Below, piece by piece: positions 1 to 5,437 of a stretch of 5,437 bases of DNA; positions within the stretch are counted from its first letter, which is position 1; each line of letters begins with the position of its first letter. The notes beneath the pieces were generated by a model that saw only the letters and a list, made by a program, of their open reading frames with translations, was not told the DNA's origin and made no database searches. The translations under genes and the position numbers were made by a program. This DNA comes from an uncultured Ruminococcus sp. (GTDB taxonomy: Bacteria > Bacillota > Clostridia > Oscillospirales > Ruminococcaceae): contig CAMCOJ010000170.1 in NCBI GenBank assembly GCA_945876405.1, positions 1-5,437 of the forward strand. Direction: 5' to 3'.

Positions 1-1062
1 CTCTCAAACCCTAACGCAACAAAGGAAACACAGTCACTTATGAATTATCTTGCTTCTGTTTACGGTGAGCACACTATTTCAGGACAGCAGGAAATTTATA
101 AATACGGACCGCATGATTTTGAATATGAATTTGAATACATAAAGGAAACAACAGGCGTTTATCCTGCTATCAGAGGCTTTGACTATCTCAACCAGGCTAA
201 TCCTCTCTATGGTTCAGATGACGGTACATCTGAAAGAATTATCGAATGGTGTACAAATAATCAGTACGGAAACAACGGTATAGCAACTGCATCATGGCAT
301 ATTACTGTTCCTTGTGATTTCAGCAGTTACAAGGTCGGTGACAAGGTAGACTGGGCAAAGGCAACGTACAAACCGGATGAAACAGACTTTGACGCATCAA
401 AGGTATGTAAAGAGGGTACAAAGGAGTACGAATACTATCAGCTTTGTCTCAAGATTCTTGCAGGTGAACTTACAAAGCTTCAGGATGCAGGCGTTCCGCT
501 TATCTTCAGACCTCTTCACGAAGCAGAAGGTGGCGGCGGTGAAACCGGTTCATGGTTCTGGTGGGGACAGAAGGGTTCAGCTGTTTATAAGGATATCTGG
601 AAACTCACATACAAAACCCTTACAGAAAAATATGGTCTTAACAATATCATCTGGGAATGGAACGGATATGACTATTCAACATCAGGAGACTGGTATCCGG
701 GCGATGAATATGTTGATCTTGTTGCATATGACAAGTACAGCTGCACAAAGTATCTTGCTGAAAATAACTGGCAGCCTTCGGTTGTACACGATGATACAGC
801 TGCAGGAAGCACATTCTGGAGTCTTGTAAACCTGACCAACAAGCAGAAGATGGTTGCTATGGCTGAGTGTGACTGTATCTCAACACTTACAAATCTTCAG
901 ACTGAACATGCAAACTGGCTGTACTTCTGCCCATGGTATGACGGTGGTTCAGACAATATAAACTTCCTCTCAAACCCTGTATTCAACAAACCGGAGGATC
1001 TCAAGGAAATTTATACAAGCGACTACTGCATCTCACTCGACGAACTCCCTGCAGATCTTTAC
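1..1062 (+). repeat. GH26 module 1 (first copy of an internal catalytic-module duplication)
   Basis: This segment encodes the first of two homologous GH26 modules. It runs from LSNPNA at the window edge to SLDELPADLY and matches 1579-2478 from end to end at protein level, including the shared edges SGQQE near the start and LDELP-DLY at the end. The DNA is mostly diverged, but 691-717 and 2170-2196 are identical at 26 of 27 bases. Module 1 is longer (about 354 residues against 300). Part of the difference is a Gly-rich insertion directly after the acid/base Glu, and part is extra sequence between WHITVPCDF and the acid/base motif. The duplicated unit may begin further upstream, outside the window. 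Confidence 0.88.
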
Positions 1063-2703
1063 AGCAACGGAAAGGCTCCTGACAGACCGGTAACAACTCC
1101 GGCAGTAACCACGGCACCTCCTTCCACAACACCTGTTGTTACAACAGAGCCGTCATCCACACCTGTTAAGGATGGAAGGTATGAATTTGAAGATGGTGTA
1201 CTTACAGGCGGCGGCACAACCACGATAGAAAAATCATCTGATGCAAGCGGTGGAAAGTATGTGTATCTCCAGACTGCAAAGGATACAGTAACATTCAGCG
1301 TGGATGTTGAAAAGGCCGGCCTTTACAAGATGGTAATCGGATACAAGCAGGCTTATGATGAAGGCGGCAAGATTCAGAACCTTATAGTAAACGGAATCAC
1401 TGCTGAAACAGTTTCATTCCCTTATACCGAAAAATTTACAGAAACACCTGGTACAGTAATTTCACTCAAGGAAGGTAAGAATACAATCGCAGTTGAAAGC
1501 AGCTGGGGCTGGACGGATCTTGACTATTTCACAGTAACAGCAGCTGAAGCTGTTAAGGTTGACGCATCAAAGGCGGTTCTCTCAAATAAAAATGCTTCTG
1601 ATGCAGCAAAGTCACTTTACAGCTATATCTGCAGCGAATACGGAAAAGGTATCATTTCAGGTCAGCAGGAATCTACCTGGAAGGGCAGCCCTGACTACGA
1701 GATGGACTATATCGAAGCAGCAAGCGGAAAGCTTCCGGCTATGAGAGGTCTTGACTACATGGGTGATGACTTCGAAGGTGTAAACAAGAGAGCTAAGGAA
1801 TGGTTCGACAAGGGCGGTATAGTAACAATATGCTGGCACTGCGGATCAGACTTCTCTGACAGTTATGATGACAGCAAGGCTGACGATCTTGACTGGGATA
1901 AGGCACTTACACCTGGCACAGCAGAATATGAAGCTCTTTCAGCGGCTATGGACAAGGGTGCAAAGGCACTTAAGGAACTTAAGGATGCAGGTGTTCCTGT
2001 TATCTGGAGACCTTTCCATGAGTTTGACGGCGGCTGGTTCTGGTGGGGCAAAGGCGGCGCTGAAAACTTTAAGAAACTCTGGAAGATGATGTACGAAAAG
2101 TACACAAATGAATGGGAACTCGACAACCTTATCTGGGCTCTTGGATTTACAGCTTCAGTTCCGGCAGAGTGGTATCCGGGTGATGAATATGTTGATATCG
2201 CGGGTGCTGATACTTACGTTGAAAATGACGGTTCACTTATCGGTATGTACAACAAGGTTATAGATGTTGTAGGAACAGATATGCCGGTAATTCTCCATGA
2301 GAACGGTACTATTCCGAATCCTGAGTCACTTGAATCTGACGGTGCATACTGGGGAAGCTTTATGACATGGCATACAGAGTGGATTACTGATGCAAAGTGG
2401 AATACAAAGGAGAGTATCAATGCAGTTTTCAACAGCGATTATGTAATCACTCTTGATGAACTTCCTGAGGATCTCTATACAGTAAAGCCGGTAACACCTG
2501 ACAAGCTTATAACAGGTGACGTAAATCTTGACGGAAAGGTTGATGTTACAGATCTTTCAAGCCTGGCTATTCACCTTATAGATGATACTCTTACAGGAGA
2601 CGGACTTAAGATGGCTGACGTTGACCATGACGGTAAAGTTTTGCTTACTGACCTTGCAAGACTTCGCCAGTACCTTGTAAGATATATAGAATCTCTTGAC
2701 TGA
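1..2703 (+). CDS. Cellulosomal tandem GH26 glycoside hydrolase (mannanase type) with CBM35 and dockerin, 5' partial
   Basis: Extracellular endo-acting hydrolase, most likely a beta-mannanase, built for cellulosome attachment. The frame is open from base 1 (900 visible codons). Counting residues from the ATG at base 40, the order is: GH26 module 1 (before residue 1 to about 341), Thr/Pro linker (351-376), CBM35 (381-500), GH26 module 2 (514-813), dockerin (823-883). Module 1 shows the acid/base motif FRPLHE (Glu161) and a putative nucleophile in VAMAEC (Glu276). Module 2 shows WRPFHE (Glu661) and VILHEN (Glu754). Both carry WFWWG and WYPGDEYVD, typical of GH26. Base 40 is not the real start: the 13 upstream codons align with the beginning of module 2 (LSNPNA against LSNKNA), no ribosome binding site precedes it, and no signal peptide follows it. 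The signal peptide must lie upstream. The stop TGA is followed directly by an in-frame TAA. Family and domain calls are secure; exact substrates (mannan, or another beta-glycan for one module) are inference. Confidence 0.95.
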   Translation, partial: LSNPNATKETQSLMNYLASVYGEHTISGQQEIYKYGPHDFEYEFEYIKETTGVYPAIRGFDYLNQANPLYGSDDGTSERIIEWCTNNQYGNNGIATASWHITVPCDFSSYKVGDKVDWAKATYKPDETDFDASKVCKEGTKEYEYYQLCLKILAGELTKLQDAGVPLIFRPLHEAEGGGGETGSWFWWGQKGSAVYKDIWKLTYKTLTEKYGLNNIIWEWNGYDYSTSGDWYPGDEYVDLVAYDKYSCTKYLAENNWQPSVVHDDTAAGSTFWSLVNLTNKQKMVAMAECDCISTLTNLQTEHANWLYFCPWYDGGSDNINFLSNPVFNKPEDLKEIYTSDYCISLDELPADLYSNGKAPDRPVTTPAVTTAPPSTTPVVTTEPSSTPVKDGRYEFEDGVLTGGGTTTIEKSSDASGGKYVYLQTAKDTVTFSVDVEKAGLYKMVIGYKQAYDEGGKIQNLIVNGITAETVSFPYTEKFTETPGTVISLKEGKNTIAVESSWGWTDLDYFTVTAAEAVKVDASKAVLSNKNASDAAKSLYSYICSEYGKGIISGQQESTWKGSPDYEMDYIEAASGKLPAMRGLDYMGDDFEGVNKRAKEWFDKGGIVTICWHCGSDFSDSYDDSKADDLDWDKALTPGTAEYEALSAAMDKGAKALKELKDAGVPVIWRPFHEFDGGWFWWGKGGAENFKKLWKMMYEKYTNEWELDNLIWALGFTASVPAEWYPGDEYVDIAGADTYVENDGSLIGMYNKVIDVVGTDMPVILHENGTIPNPESLESDGAYWGSFMTWHTEWITDAKWNTKESINAVFNSDYVITLDELPEDLYTVKPVTPDKLITGDVNLDGKVDVTDLSSLAIHLIDDTLTGDGLKMADVDHDGKVLLTDLARLRQYLVRYIESLD
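1090..1167 (+). other. Thr/Pro/Val-rich interdomain linker
   Basis: Residues 351-376 are almost entirely Thr, Pro, Val, Ala and Ser in short TTP/TTE-like units. This is a flexible and probably glycosylated linker separating catalytic module 1 from the CBM35. Such linkers are common in secreted multi-modular enzymes of ruminococci and clostridia. Confidence 0.85.
1180..1539 (+). other. CBM35 carbohydrate-binding module
   Basis: Residues 381-500 begin YEFEDGVLTGG and end with WTDLDYFTVT. This is the pattern of the CBM35/CBM6 beta-sandwich: an opening acidic YE-ED calcium-site strand, a GG-YVYL strand, VDVEKAGLYKMVIGY in the middle, an NG turn, LKEGKNTIAV, and a final Trp-Asp-LDY strand. CBM35 modules bind mannans, galactosylated mannans or uronic acids, and are often attached to GH26 mannanases. 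The placement between two catalytic modules would let it hold either on substrate. The ligand cannot be read from the sequence alone. Confidence 0.85.
1579..2478 (+). repeat. GH26 module 2 (second copy of the internal catalytic-module duplication)
   Basis: Residues 514-813 form a complete GH26 module with acid/base Glu661 in WRPFHE and putative nucleophile Glu754 in VILHEN. The substrate-cleft motif reads FDGGWFWWG without the Gly insertion of module 1. After the strand NLIWA this copy has LGFTA where module 1 has WEWNGY, a change in a region that lines the active cleft in GH26 enzymes. Catalytic residues are intact, so it should be active. Different fine specificity from module 1 is inferred, not shown. 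Confidence 0.87.
2506..2700 (+). other. C-terminal type I dockerin
   Basis: Residues 823-887 contain two F-hand calcium loops. Loop 1 starts GDVNLDGKVDVTDL (Asp827, Asn829, Asp831, Asp835, Asp838). Loop 2 starts ADVDHDGKVLLTDL (Asp860, Asp862, Asp864, Asp871). Each is followed by a short helix (SSLAIHLI and ARLRQYLV). Dockerins bind cohesins of a cellulosome scaffoldin, so this enzyme is predicted to work on the cell-surface or released complex. The residues at loop positions 10-11, which commonly set cohesin specificity, are Val-Thr in loop 1 and Leu-Thr in loop 2. Position 9 of loop 2 is Leu, where a polar side chain is more usual. Confidence 0.95.
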
Positions 2704-2713
2704 TAAATTATAT

Positions 2714-2741
2714 AGTGAACGAGAAAGTTTTTTCGTTCACT
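2714..2741. other. Perfect 9-bp inverted repeat just after the GH26 gene
   Basis: AGTGAACGA (2714-2722) is exactly complementary to TCGTTCACT (2733-2741), with an A/T-rich loop that can add one G-U and two A-T pairs. It begins 10 nt after the stop codon. The T-run lies in the loop rather than after the stem, so on its own it is not a standard terminator. It may protect the mRNA 3' end or mark a processing site. Confidence 0.7.
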
Positions 2742-2745
2742 GTCA

Positions 2746-2788
2746 GCCGATATGCACGGGGTGACCGCTGGGAACGGATGTGCAAGGC
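2746..2788. other. GC-rich patch with nested self-complementarity (possible structured RNA element)
   Basis: Three nested pairings are visible: GCC 2746-2748 with GGC 2786-2788, TGCAC 2753-2757 with GTGCA 2780-2784, and CCG 2765-2767 with CGG 2775-2777. The patch 2742-2790 is 30 of 49 G+C (about 61 percent) between AT-rich flanks. It does not match any riboswitch or RNA class I can recall. It could be part of the GH26 mRNA 3' end, a small dispersed repeat, or chance. Confidence 0.3.
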
Positions 2789-2802
2789 AATAGTAAAATT
2801 AT

Positions 2803-2846
2803 AAAAAACTCCGGCGCACATCAATGATGTGTGCCGGAGTTTTTTT
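2803..2846. terminator. Bidirectional rho-independent terminator
   Basis: A stem of 15 pairs (2808-2822 with 2826-2840, one G-U pair, core CTCCGG/CCGGAG) encloses a 3-nt loop. It is flanked by an A-run on the left (2803-2808) and a T-run on the right (2840-2846), which can extend the stem. Read on the + strand it ends the GH26 transcript; read on the - strand the A-run becomes the U-tract that ends the metG-membrane protein transcript, about 35 nt after the last stop codon. It sits exactly between the two converging genes. Confidence 0.93.
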
Positions 2847-2875
2847 GTTTTGATTTACTGATTAATTTGTACTGA

Positions 2876-3385
2876 TTATTTTGTAAGGTTTACACTGTTT
2901 TCTTCTGCTTCTTCAGCCTTAACAGTCTTTTCCTCTTTCTTTGCAGCAACTGCGTTGTCTGCTGCTGTTACAGCACTTTCGGCAATTTTGTCAGCAAAAG
3001 GAATCGGGATGTCGAGCATCTTAACTGCCTGAAGTCCTAAAACGATGAATACGATAGTCTTTATAAAGTAAATTGCTGATGTTACAAATGATATAAGACT
3101 TGAAATGAACGGAATGCTGAATGAACCTTTGAAGATGGAGAAAAGTCTGTCTACAAGTGAGATTGCATCCGGAATAAGTCCGACAGCTTCAGCAAGAAGT
3201 GAAAGGCATATGCTGAGGGTAAATGCCTTTACTGCAATTTTTTTCAGCCATGCATTGTCTTCCTTAAGAAAAACGTATGCTGCGAGGAATAAAAACGGAG
3301 TATAGCCTCCGAAGAGAAGTGTAAGGTAAAGAGCTGCGCCTATGAGTCCGGCAGATATGCCGATGTTTGTTTTACTGTTGTTCAT
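2876..3385 (-). CDS. Small multi-spanning membrane protein of unknown function, downstream of metG
   Basis: A 169-residue protein that I do not recognise as a named family. Hydrophobic stretches are at about residues 8-26 and 29-40 (separated by GGYTP), 53-72, and 90-121 (long enough for one or two passes), consistent with three to five membrane segments. A charged stretch KEDNAWLKK lies at 41-49. The last 40 residues form a soluble Ala/Glu/Lys-rich tail, probably cytoplasmic. There is no signal peptidase or lipobox motif. The ATG at 3383-3385 is supported by an AAAGG-type ribosome binding site about 10 nt upstream. It starts 27 nt after the metG stop with no promoter or terminator visible between, so it is probably co-transcribed with metG, and it ends before the shared terminator. 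No functional tie to translation can be inferred beyond that. Codon use looks like its neighbours. Confidence 0.85.
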   Translation of the reverse strand: MNNSKTNIGISAGLIGAALYLTLLFGGYTPFLFLAAYVFLKEDNAWLKKIAVKAFTLSICLSLLAEAVGLIPDAISLVDRLFSIFKGSFSIPFISSLISFVTSAIYFIKTIVFIVLGLQAVKMLDIPIPFADKIAESAVTAADNAVAAKKEEKTVKAEEAEENSVNLTK

Positions 3386-3394
3386 AAATAATAA

Positions 3395-3400
3395 TCCTTT
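3395..3400 (-). promoter_or_regulatory. Ribosome binding site of the small membrane protein
   Basis: Read on the - strand, AAAGGA precedes the ATG with an AT-only gap of about 9 nt. It is weaker than the metG site, suggesting lower translation, and it supports the chosen start. Confidence 0.65.
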
Positions 3401-3412
3401 TACATAAAAATT

Positions 3413-5353
3413 TTATCTTATTTTACTTCCTGCAGGGACATCATCATCAACGAAGATAACCTTTGCAGAGCCGTCAGGCATGTCTGAACAGCATATCATA
3501 CCGTTGCTTTCAACGCCGCAGAGCTTAACAGGTTTAAGGTTTGCAACTATGATAACCTTTTTCCCGATGAGATCTTCCGGCTGATACCACTGAGCGATTC
3601 CTGAAACTACCTGTCTTCCGCCCATGCCGTCGTCAAGCTGTGAGCAGAGGAGTTTCTTTGATTTTTTAACTTTTTCGCACTGTACAATCTTTGCAACTCT
3701 CAGATCTGCCTTGAAGAAGTCATCAATTGTGATTTCAGGTTCAAGTGGTTCCACCTCAATCTCAGGTTCGTCTTTTGGTGCGTTCTGGCTGATGATATCA
3801 TTAAGTTCTTCGATTTCCTTTTCAACATCTATACGAGGGAAGAGACCTTCACCCTTGTGAACTGTAACATTTGCAGGGAGAACACCGAACTTTGCTGCGT
3901 TTTCATATGAAACATCACTTTCCGATGCACCGATCTGTTCCCATACCTTAGGCATTGTGGAAGGCATGAATGCACTGAGAAGTGATGTGCAGATTCGGAT
4001 TGTTTCGAGAAGATTATAGAGCACACAGGCAAGTCTCGGACGGTTTGCCTCATCCTTTGCGAGAACCCATGGTGCGGTTTCGTCAATGTACTTGTTTGCA
4101 CGTGAGATAACAGTGAAGATTTCTGCGAGGGCGTTGTTAAGCTGAGTGTTTTCGACAAATTCGTCAACCTTTTCTCTGAGACCTGAAGCCATGCTGACAA
4201 GGCTGTCATCAAATTCACCTGAAGTCTTTTCCTCAGGGAGTGTACCGCCGAAATATTTTTCAATCATTGCAACTGTTCTTGAAACGAGGTTGCCAAGTCC
4301 GTTTGCAAGGTCGGAATTGATGCGGTTTATCATGATTTCGTTGGAGAATGAGCTGTCGGCACCGAGAGCCATTTCGCGGAGAATATGGTATCTGATTGCG
4401 TCAGCACCGTATCTTTCACCCAGTATGAACGGGTCAACAACGTTGCCGAGTGATTTGCTCATCTTCTGTCCGTTAAAGGTAATCCAGCCGTGAACAGCAA
4501 GGTGTTCAGGAAGCGGAAGGTCGAGAGCCATGAGCATTGCAGGCCAGATAATTGCGTGGAATCGCATGATATCCTTTGCAACCATGTGAACATCTGCAGG
4601 CCAGAACTTTTCGAAATCGCTGAAGTTTTCGTTTGCATAACCAAGAGCGGAAATGTAGTTTGAGAGAGCGTCGATCCATACATAGACAACATGCTTGTCG
4701 TCAAATGTAACAGGAATGCCCCACTTGAATGTTGTTCTTGAAACGCAGAGGTCTTCAAGACCCGGTTTAATGAAGTTGTTTACAAGCTCAACTGCTCTTG
4801 TCTTTGGTCTGAGATAGTCTGTCTCCGTAAGAAGTTTTTCAATTCTGTCTGCAAAAGGAGACATCTTAAAGAAGTAGGCTTCTTCCTTTGCTTCGATAAC
4901 CTCACGTCCGCATTCAGGACATTTTCCGTCAGCAAGCTGTGATTCGGTCCAGAAACTTTCACAAGGTGTGCAGTATTTGCCGGAATATTCGCCCTTGTAG
5001 ATATAACCCTTATCGTAGAGAGCTTTGAATATCTTCTGTACGGTTTCGATATGGTAGTCATCAGTGGTTCGGATATACCTGTCGTAGCTGATATTCATAT
5101 AGCTCCAGAGATCTTTGAAAATCTTTACAATATCATCGACATATTCCTTAGGTGTAACCCCTTTTTCAGCGGCCTTCTGTTCAATTTTCAGGCCGTGCTC
5201 GTCCGTTCCTGTGAGGAACATTACATCATATCCCTGCATACGCTTGTAACGTGCAATGGAGTCACACGCAACCGTTGTGTAGCAGTGCCCTATATGAGGG
5301 TTTCCTGACGGATAATATATAGGAGTAGTGATGTAAAAAGGTTTTTTAGGCAT
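3413..5353 (-). CDS. metG: Methionyl-tRNA synthetase
   Basis: Cytoplasmic class I enzyme that charges tRNA-Met and initiator tRNA with methionine using ATP. All 646 residues are present, a normal length for the Bacillus-type enzyme. In order: Rossmann catalytic fold with the HIGH motif as HIGH (20-23) in YYPSGNPHIGH; the connective insertion with one zinc knuckle (Cys128, Cys131, Cys145, Cys148); the KMSKS loop (297-301); an alpha-helical anticodon-binding domain (about 345-505) with Asn355 and Arg359 in NLVSR and Trp429 in APWVLAK, at the places that read the CAU anticodon in known MetRS; an acidic linker (about 525-541); and a C-terminal Trbp111-like tRNA-binding domain (about 542-646) that mediates dimerisation in this class. 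The start is fixed by a strong GGAGGAG site 5 nt upstream and by the usual MetRS N-terminus. It is the first gene of a two-gene unit with the small membrane protein. Confidence 0.98.
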   Translation of the reverse strand: MPKKPFYITTPIYYPSGNPHIGHCYTTVACDSIARYKRMQGYDVMFLTGTDEHGLKIEQKAAEKGVTPKEYVDDIVKIFKDLWSYMNISYDRYIRTTDDYHIETVQKIFKALYDKGYIYKGEYSGKYCTPCESFWTESQLADGKCPECGREVIEAKEEAYFFKMSPFADRIEKLLTETDYLRPKTRAVELVNNFIKPGLEDLCVSRTTFKWGIPVTFDDKHVVYVWIDALSNYISALGYANENFSDFEKFWPADVHMVAKDIMRFHAIIWPAMLMALDLPLPEHLAVHGWITFNGQKMSKSLGNVVDPFILGERYGADAIRYHILREMALGADSSFSNEIMINRINSDLANGLGNLVSRTVAMIEKYFGGTLPEEKTSGEFDDSLVSMASGLREKVDEFVENTQLNNALAEIFTVISRANKYIDETAPWVLAKDEANRPRLACVLYNLLETIRICTSLLSAFMPSTMPKVWEQIGASESDVSYENAAKFGVLPANVTVHKGEGLFPRIDVEKEIEELNDIISQNAPKDEPEIEVEPLEPEITIDDFFKADLRVAKIVQCEKVKKSKKLLCSQLDDGMGGRQVVSGIAQWYQPEDLIGKKVIIVANLKPVKLCGVESNGMICCSDMPDGSAKVIFVDDDVPAGSKIR

Positions 5354-5358
5354 AAAAT

Positions 5359-5365
5359 CTCCTCC
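5359..5365 (-). promoter_or_regulatory. Strong ribosome binding site of metG
   Basis: Read on the - strand, GGAGGAG lies 5 nt before the metG ATG (7 nt from its GGAGG core). It is a near-perfect Shine-Dalgarno sequence and confirms the start codon. Confidence 0.92.
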
Positions 5366-5368
5366 ATA

Positions 5369-5389
5369 ATAATAATCTGTAATTATTAT
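5369..5389. promoter_or_regulatory. Perfect AT palindrome overlapping the metG -10 element and start site
   Basis: ATAATAAT (5369-5376) and ATTATTAT (5382-5389) form a perfect 8-bp inverted repeat around the 5-nt spacer CTGTA. It covers most of the -10 hexamer and the expected transcription start. The position would suit a repressor operator, but all arm bases are A or T, so chance in an AT-rich leader is a serious alternative. Confidence 0.3.
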
Positions 5390-5413
5390 ACCTTAAAATT
5401 GTATGTTTGTCAA
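5385..5413 (-). promoter_or_regulatory. Consensus sigma-A/sigma-70 promoter of metG
   Basis: On the - strand, TTGACA (5408-5413) is followed by exactly 17 nt and then TATAAT (5385-5390): both hexamers and the spacing match consensus. Transcription should start near 5378, giving a leader of about 25 nt before the metG ATG. The promoter is expected to be strong and used by the housekeeping sigma factor. Confidence 0.9.
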
Positions 5414-5437
5414 AGAAAATTTCCGTTATGAACATAT

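Noticed and set aside
40..42. ATG at base 40 as the start of the GH26 gene
   Set aside because: It lies inside the GH26 module, has no ribosome binding site and is preceded by in-frame codons that align with the second module.
691..717. Nearly identical 27-bp copies at 691-717 and 2170-2196 as a mobile or recombination repeat
   Set aside because: They encode the conserved GH26 motif WYPGDEYVD in both modules and are explained by the internal duplication and shared codon preference.
1863..2126. Open frame on the - strand inside GH26 module 2
   Set aside because: It is a mirror of the strongly supported + strand coding sequence, with no ribosome binding site and no recognisable protein features.
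2714..2741. The hairpin after the GH26 stop as the main terminator
   Set aside because: No T-run follows the stem on the + strand; the hairpin at 2803-2846 has all terminator features.
2742..2800. Known riboswitch or known small RNA in the GC-rich patch
   Set aside because: I compared it by memory with cyclic di-GMP, ydaO (cyclic di-AMP), TPP and SRP RNA cores and found no convincing match; it is also downstream of a gene, not upstream of one on its strand.
3829..4263. Alternative open frames in both directions within metG (also 4146-4493, 4459-4758, 4780-5061, 5051-5308)
   Set aside because: All lie within a complete, motif-rich MetRS frame and their translations show no domain character; they are shadow frames.

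Overview
The window suggests a cellulosome-producing, fibre-degrading Firmicute close to Ruminococcus flavefaciens. The evidence is a large secreted-type glycoside hydrolase ending in a two-repeat type I dockerin, a Thr/Pro-rich linker of the kind seen in ruminococcal cellulosomal enzymes, moderate GC content with AT-rich spacers, and a Bacillus-type (long, Zn-knuckle plus C-terminal tRNA-binding domain) methionyl-tRNA synthetase. The species assignment is inference; no rRNA or other phylogenetic marker is present.

Layout. Positions 1-2703 (+ strand) are the 3' part of one very long gene. Its visible product reads: GH26 catalytic module 1, Thr/Pro linker, CBM35, GH26 catalytic module 2, short linker, dockerin. 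The reading frame is open at base 1 and the first in-frame ATG (base 40) lies inside the first GH26 module, so the true start and signal peptide are upstream of the window. Positions 2704-2875 are a convergent intergenic region. It holds a perfect 9-bp stem hairpin, a GC-rich patch with nested self-complementarity, and a strong bidirectional rho-independent terminator. Positions 2876-5353 (- strand) hold a two-gene unit: metG (methionyl-tRNA synthetase, complete) followed after 27 nt by a small membrane protein of unknown function. The unit is driven by a consensus housekeeping promoter (TTGACA, 17 nt, TATAAT) near the right end of the window.

How the parts work together. The left gene is an accessory plant-polysaccharide (mannan-type) hydrolase that would dock onto a cellulosome scaffold through its dockerin, with CBM35 helping to hold it on substrate. 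The right unit is housekeeping translation. The two units face each other and share the terminator; nothing indicates a functional link. I see no mobile element, CRISPR array, tRNA, rRNA or defence system, and no clearly undescribed multi-gene system. The points most worth a second look are the two divergent GH26 modules on one polypeptide, the structured GC-rich patch between the converging genes, the unidentified membrane protein linked to metG, and the promoter-proximal palindrome with no room for a T-box in front of metG.
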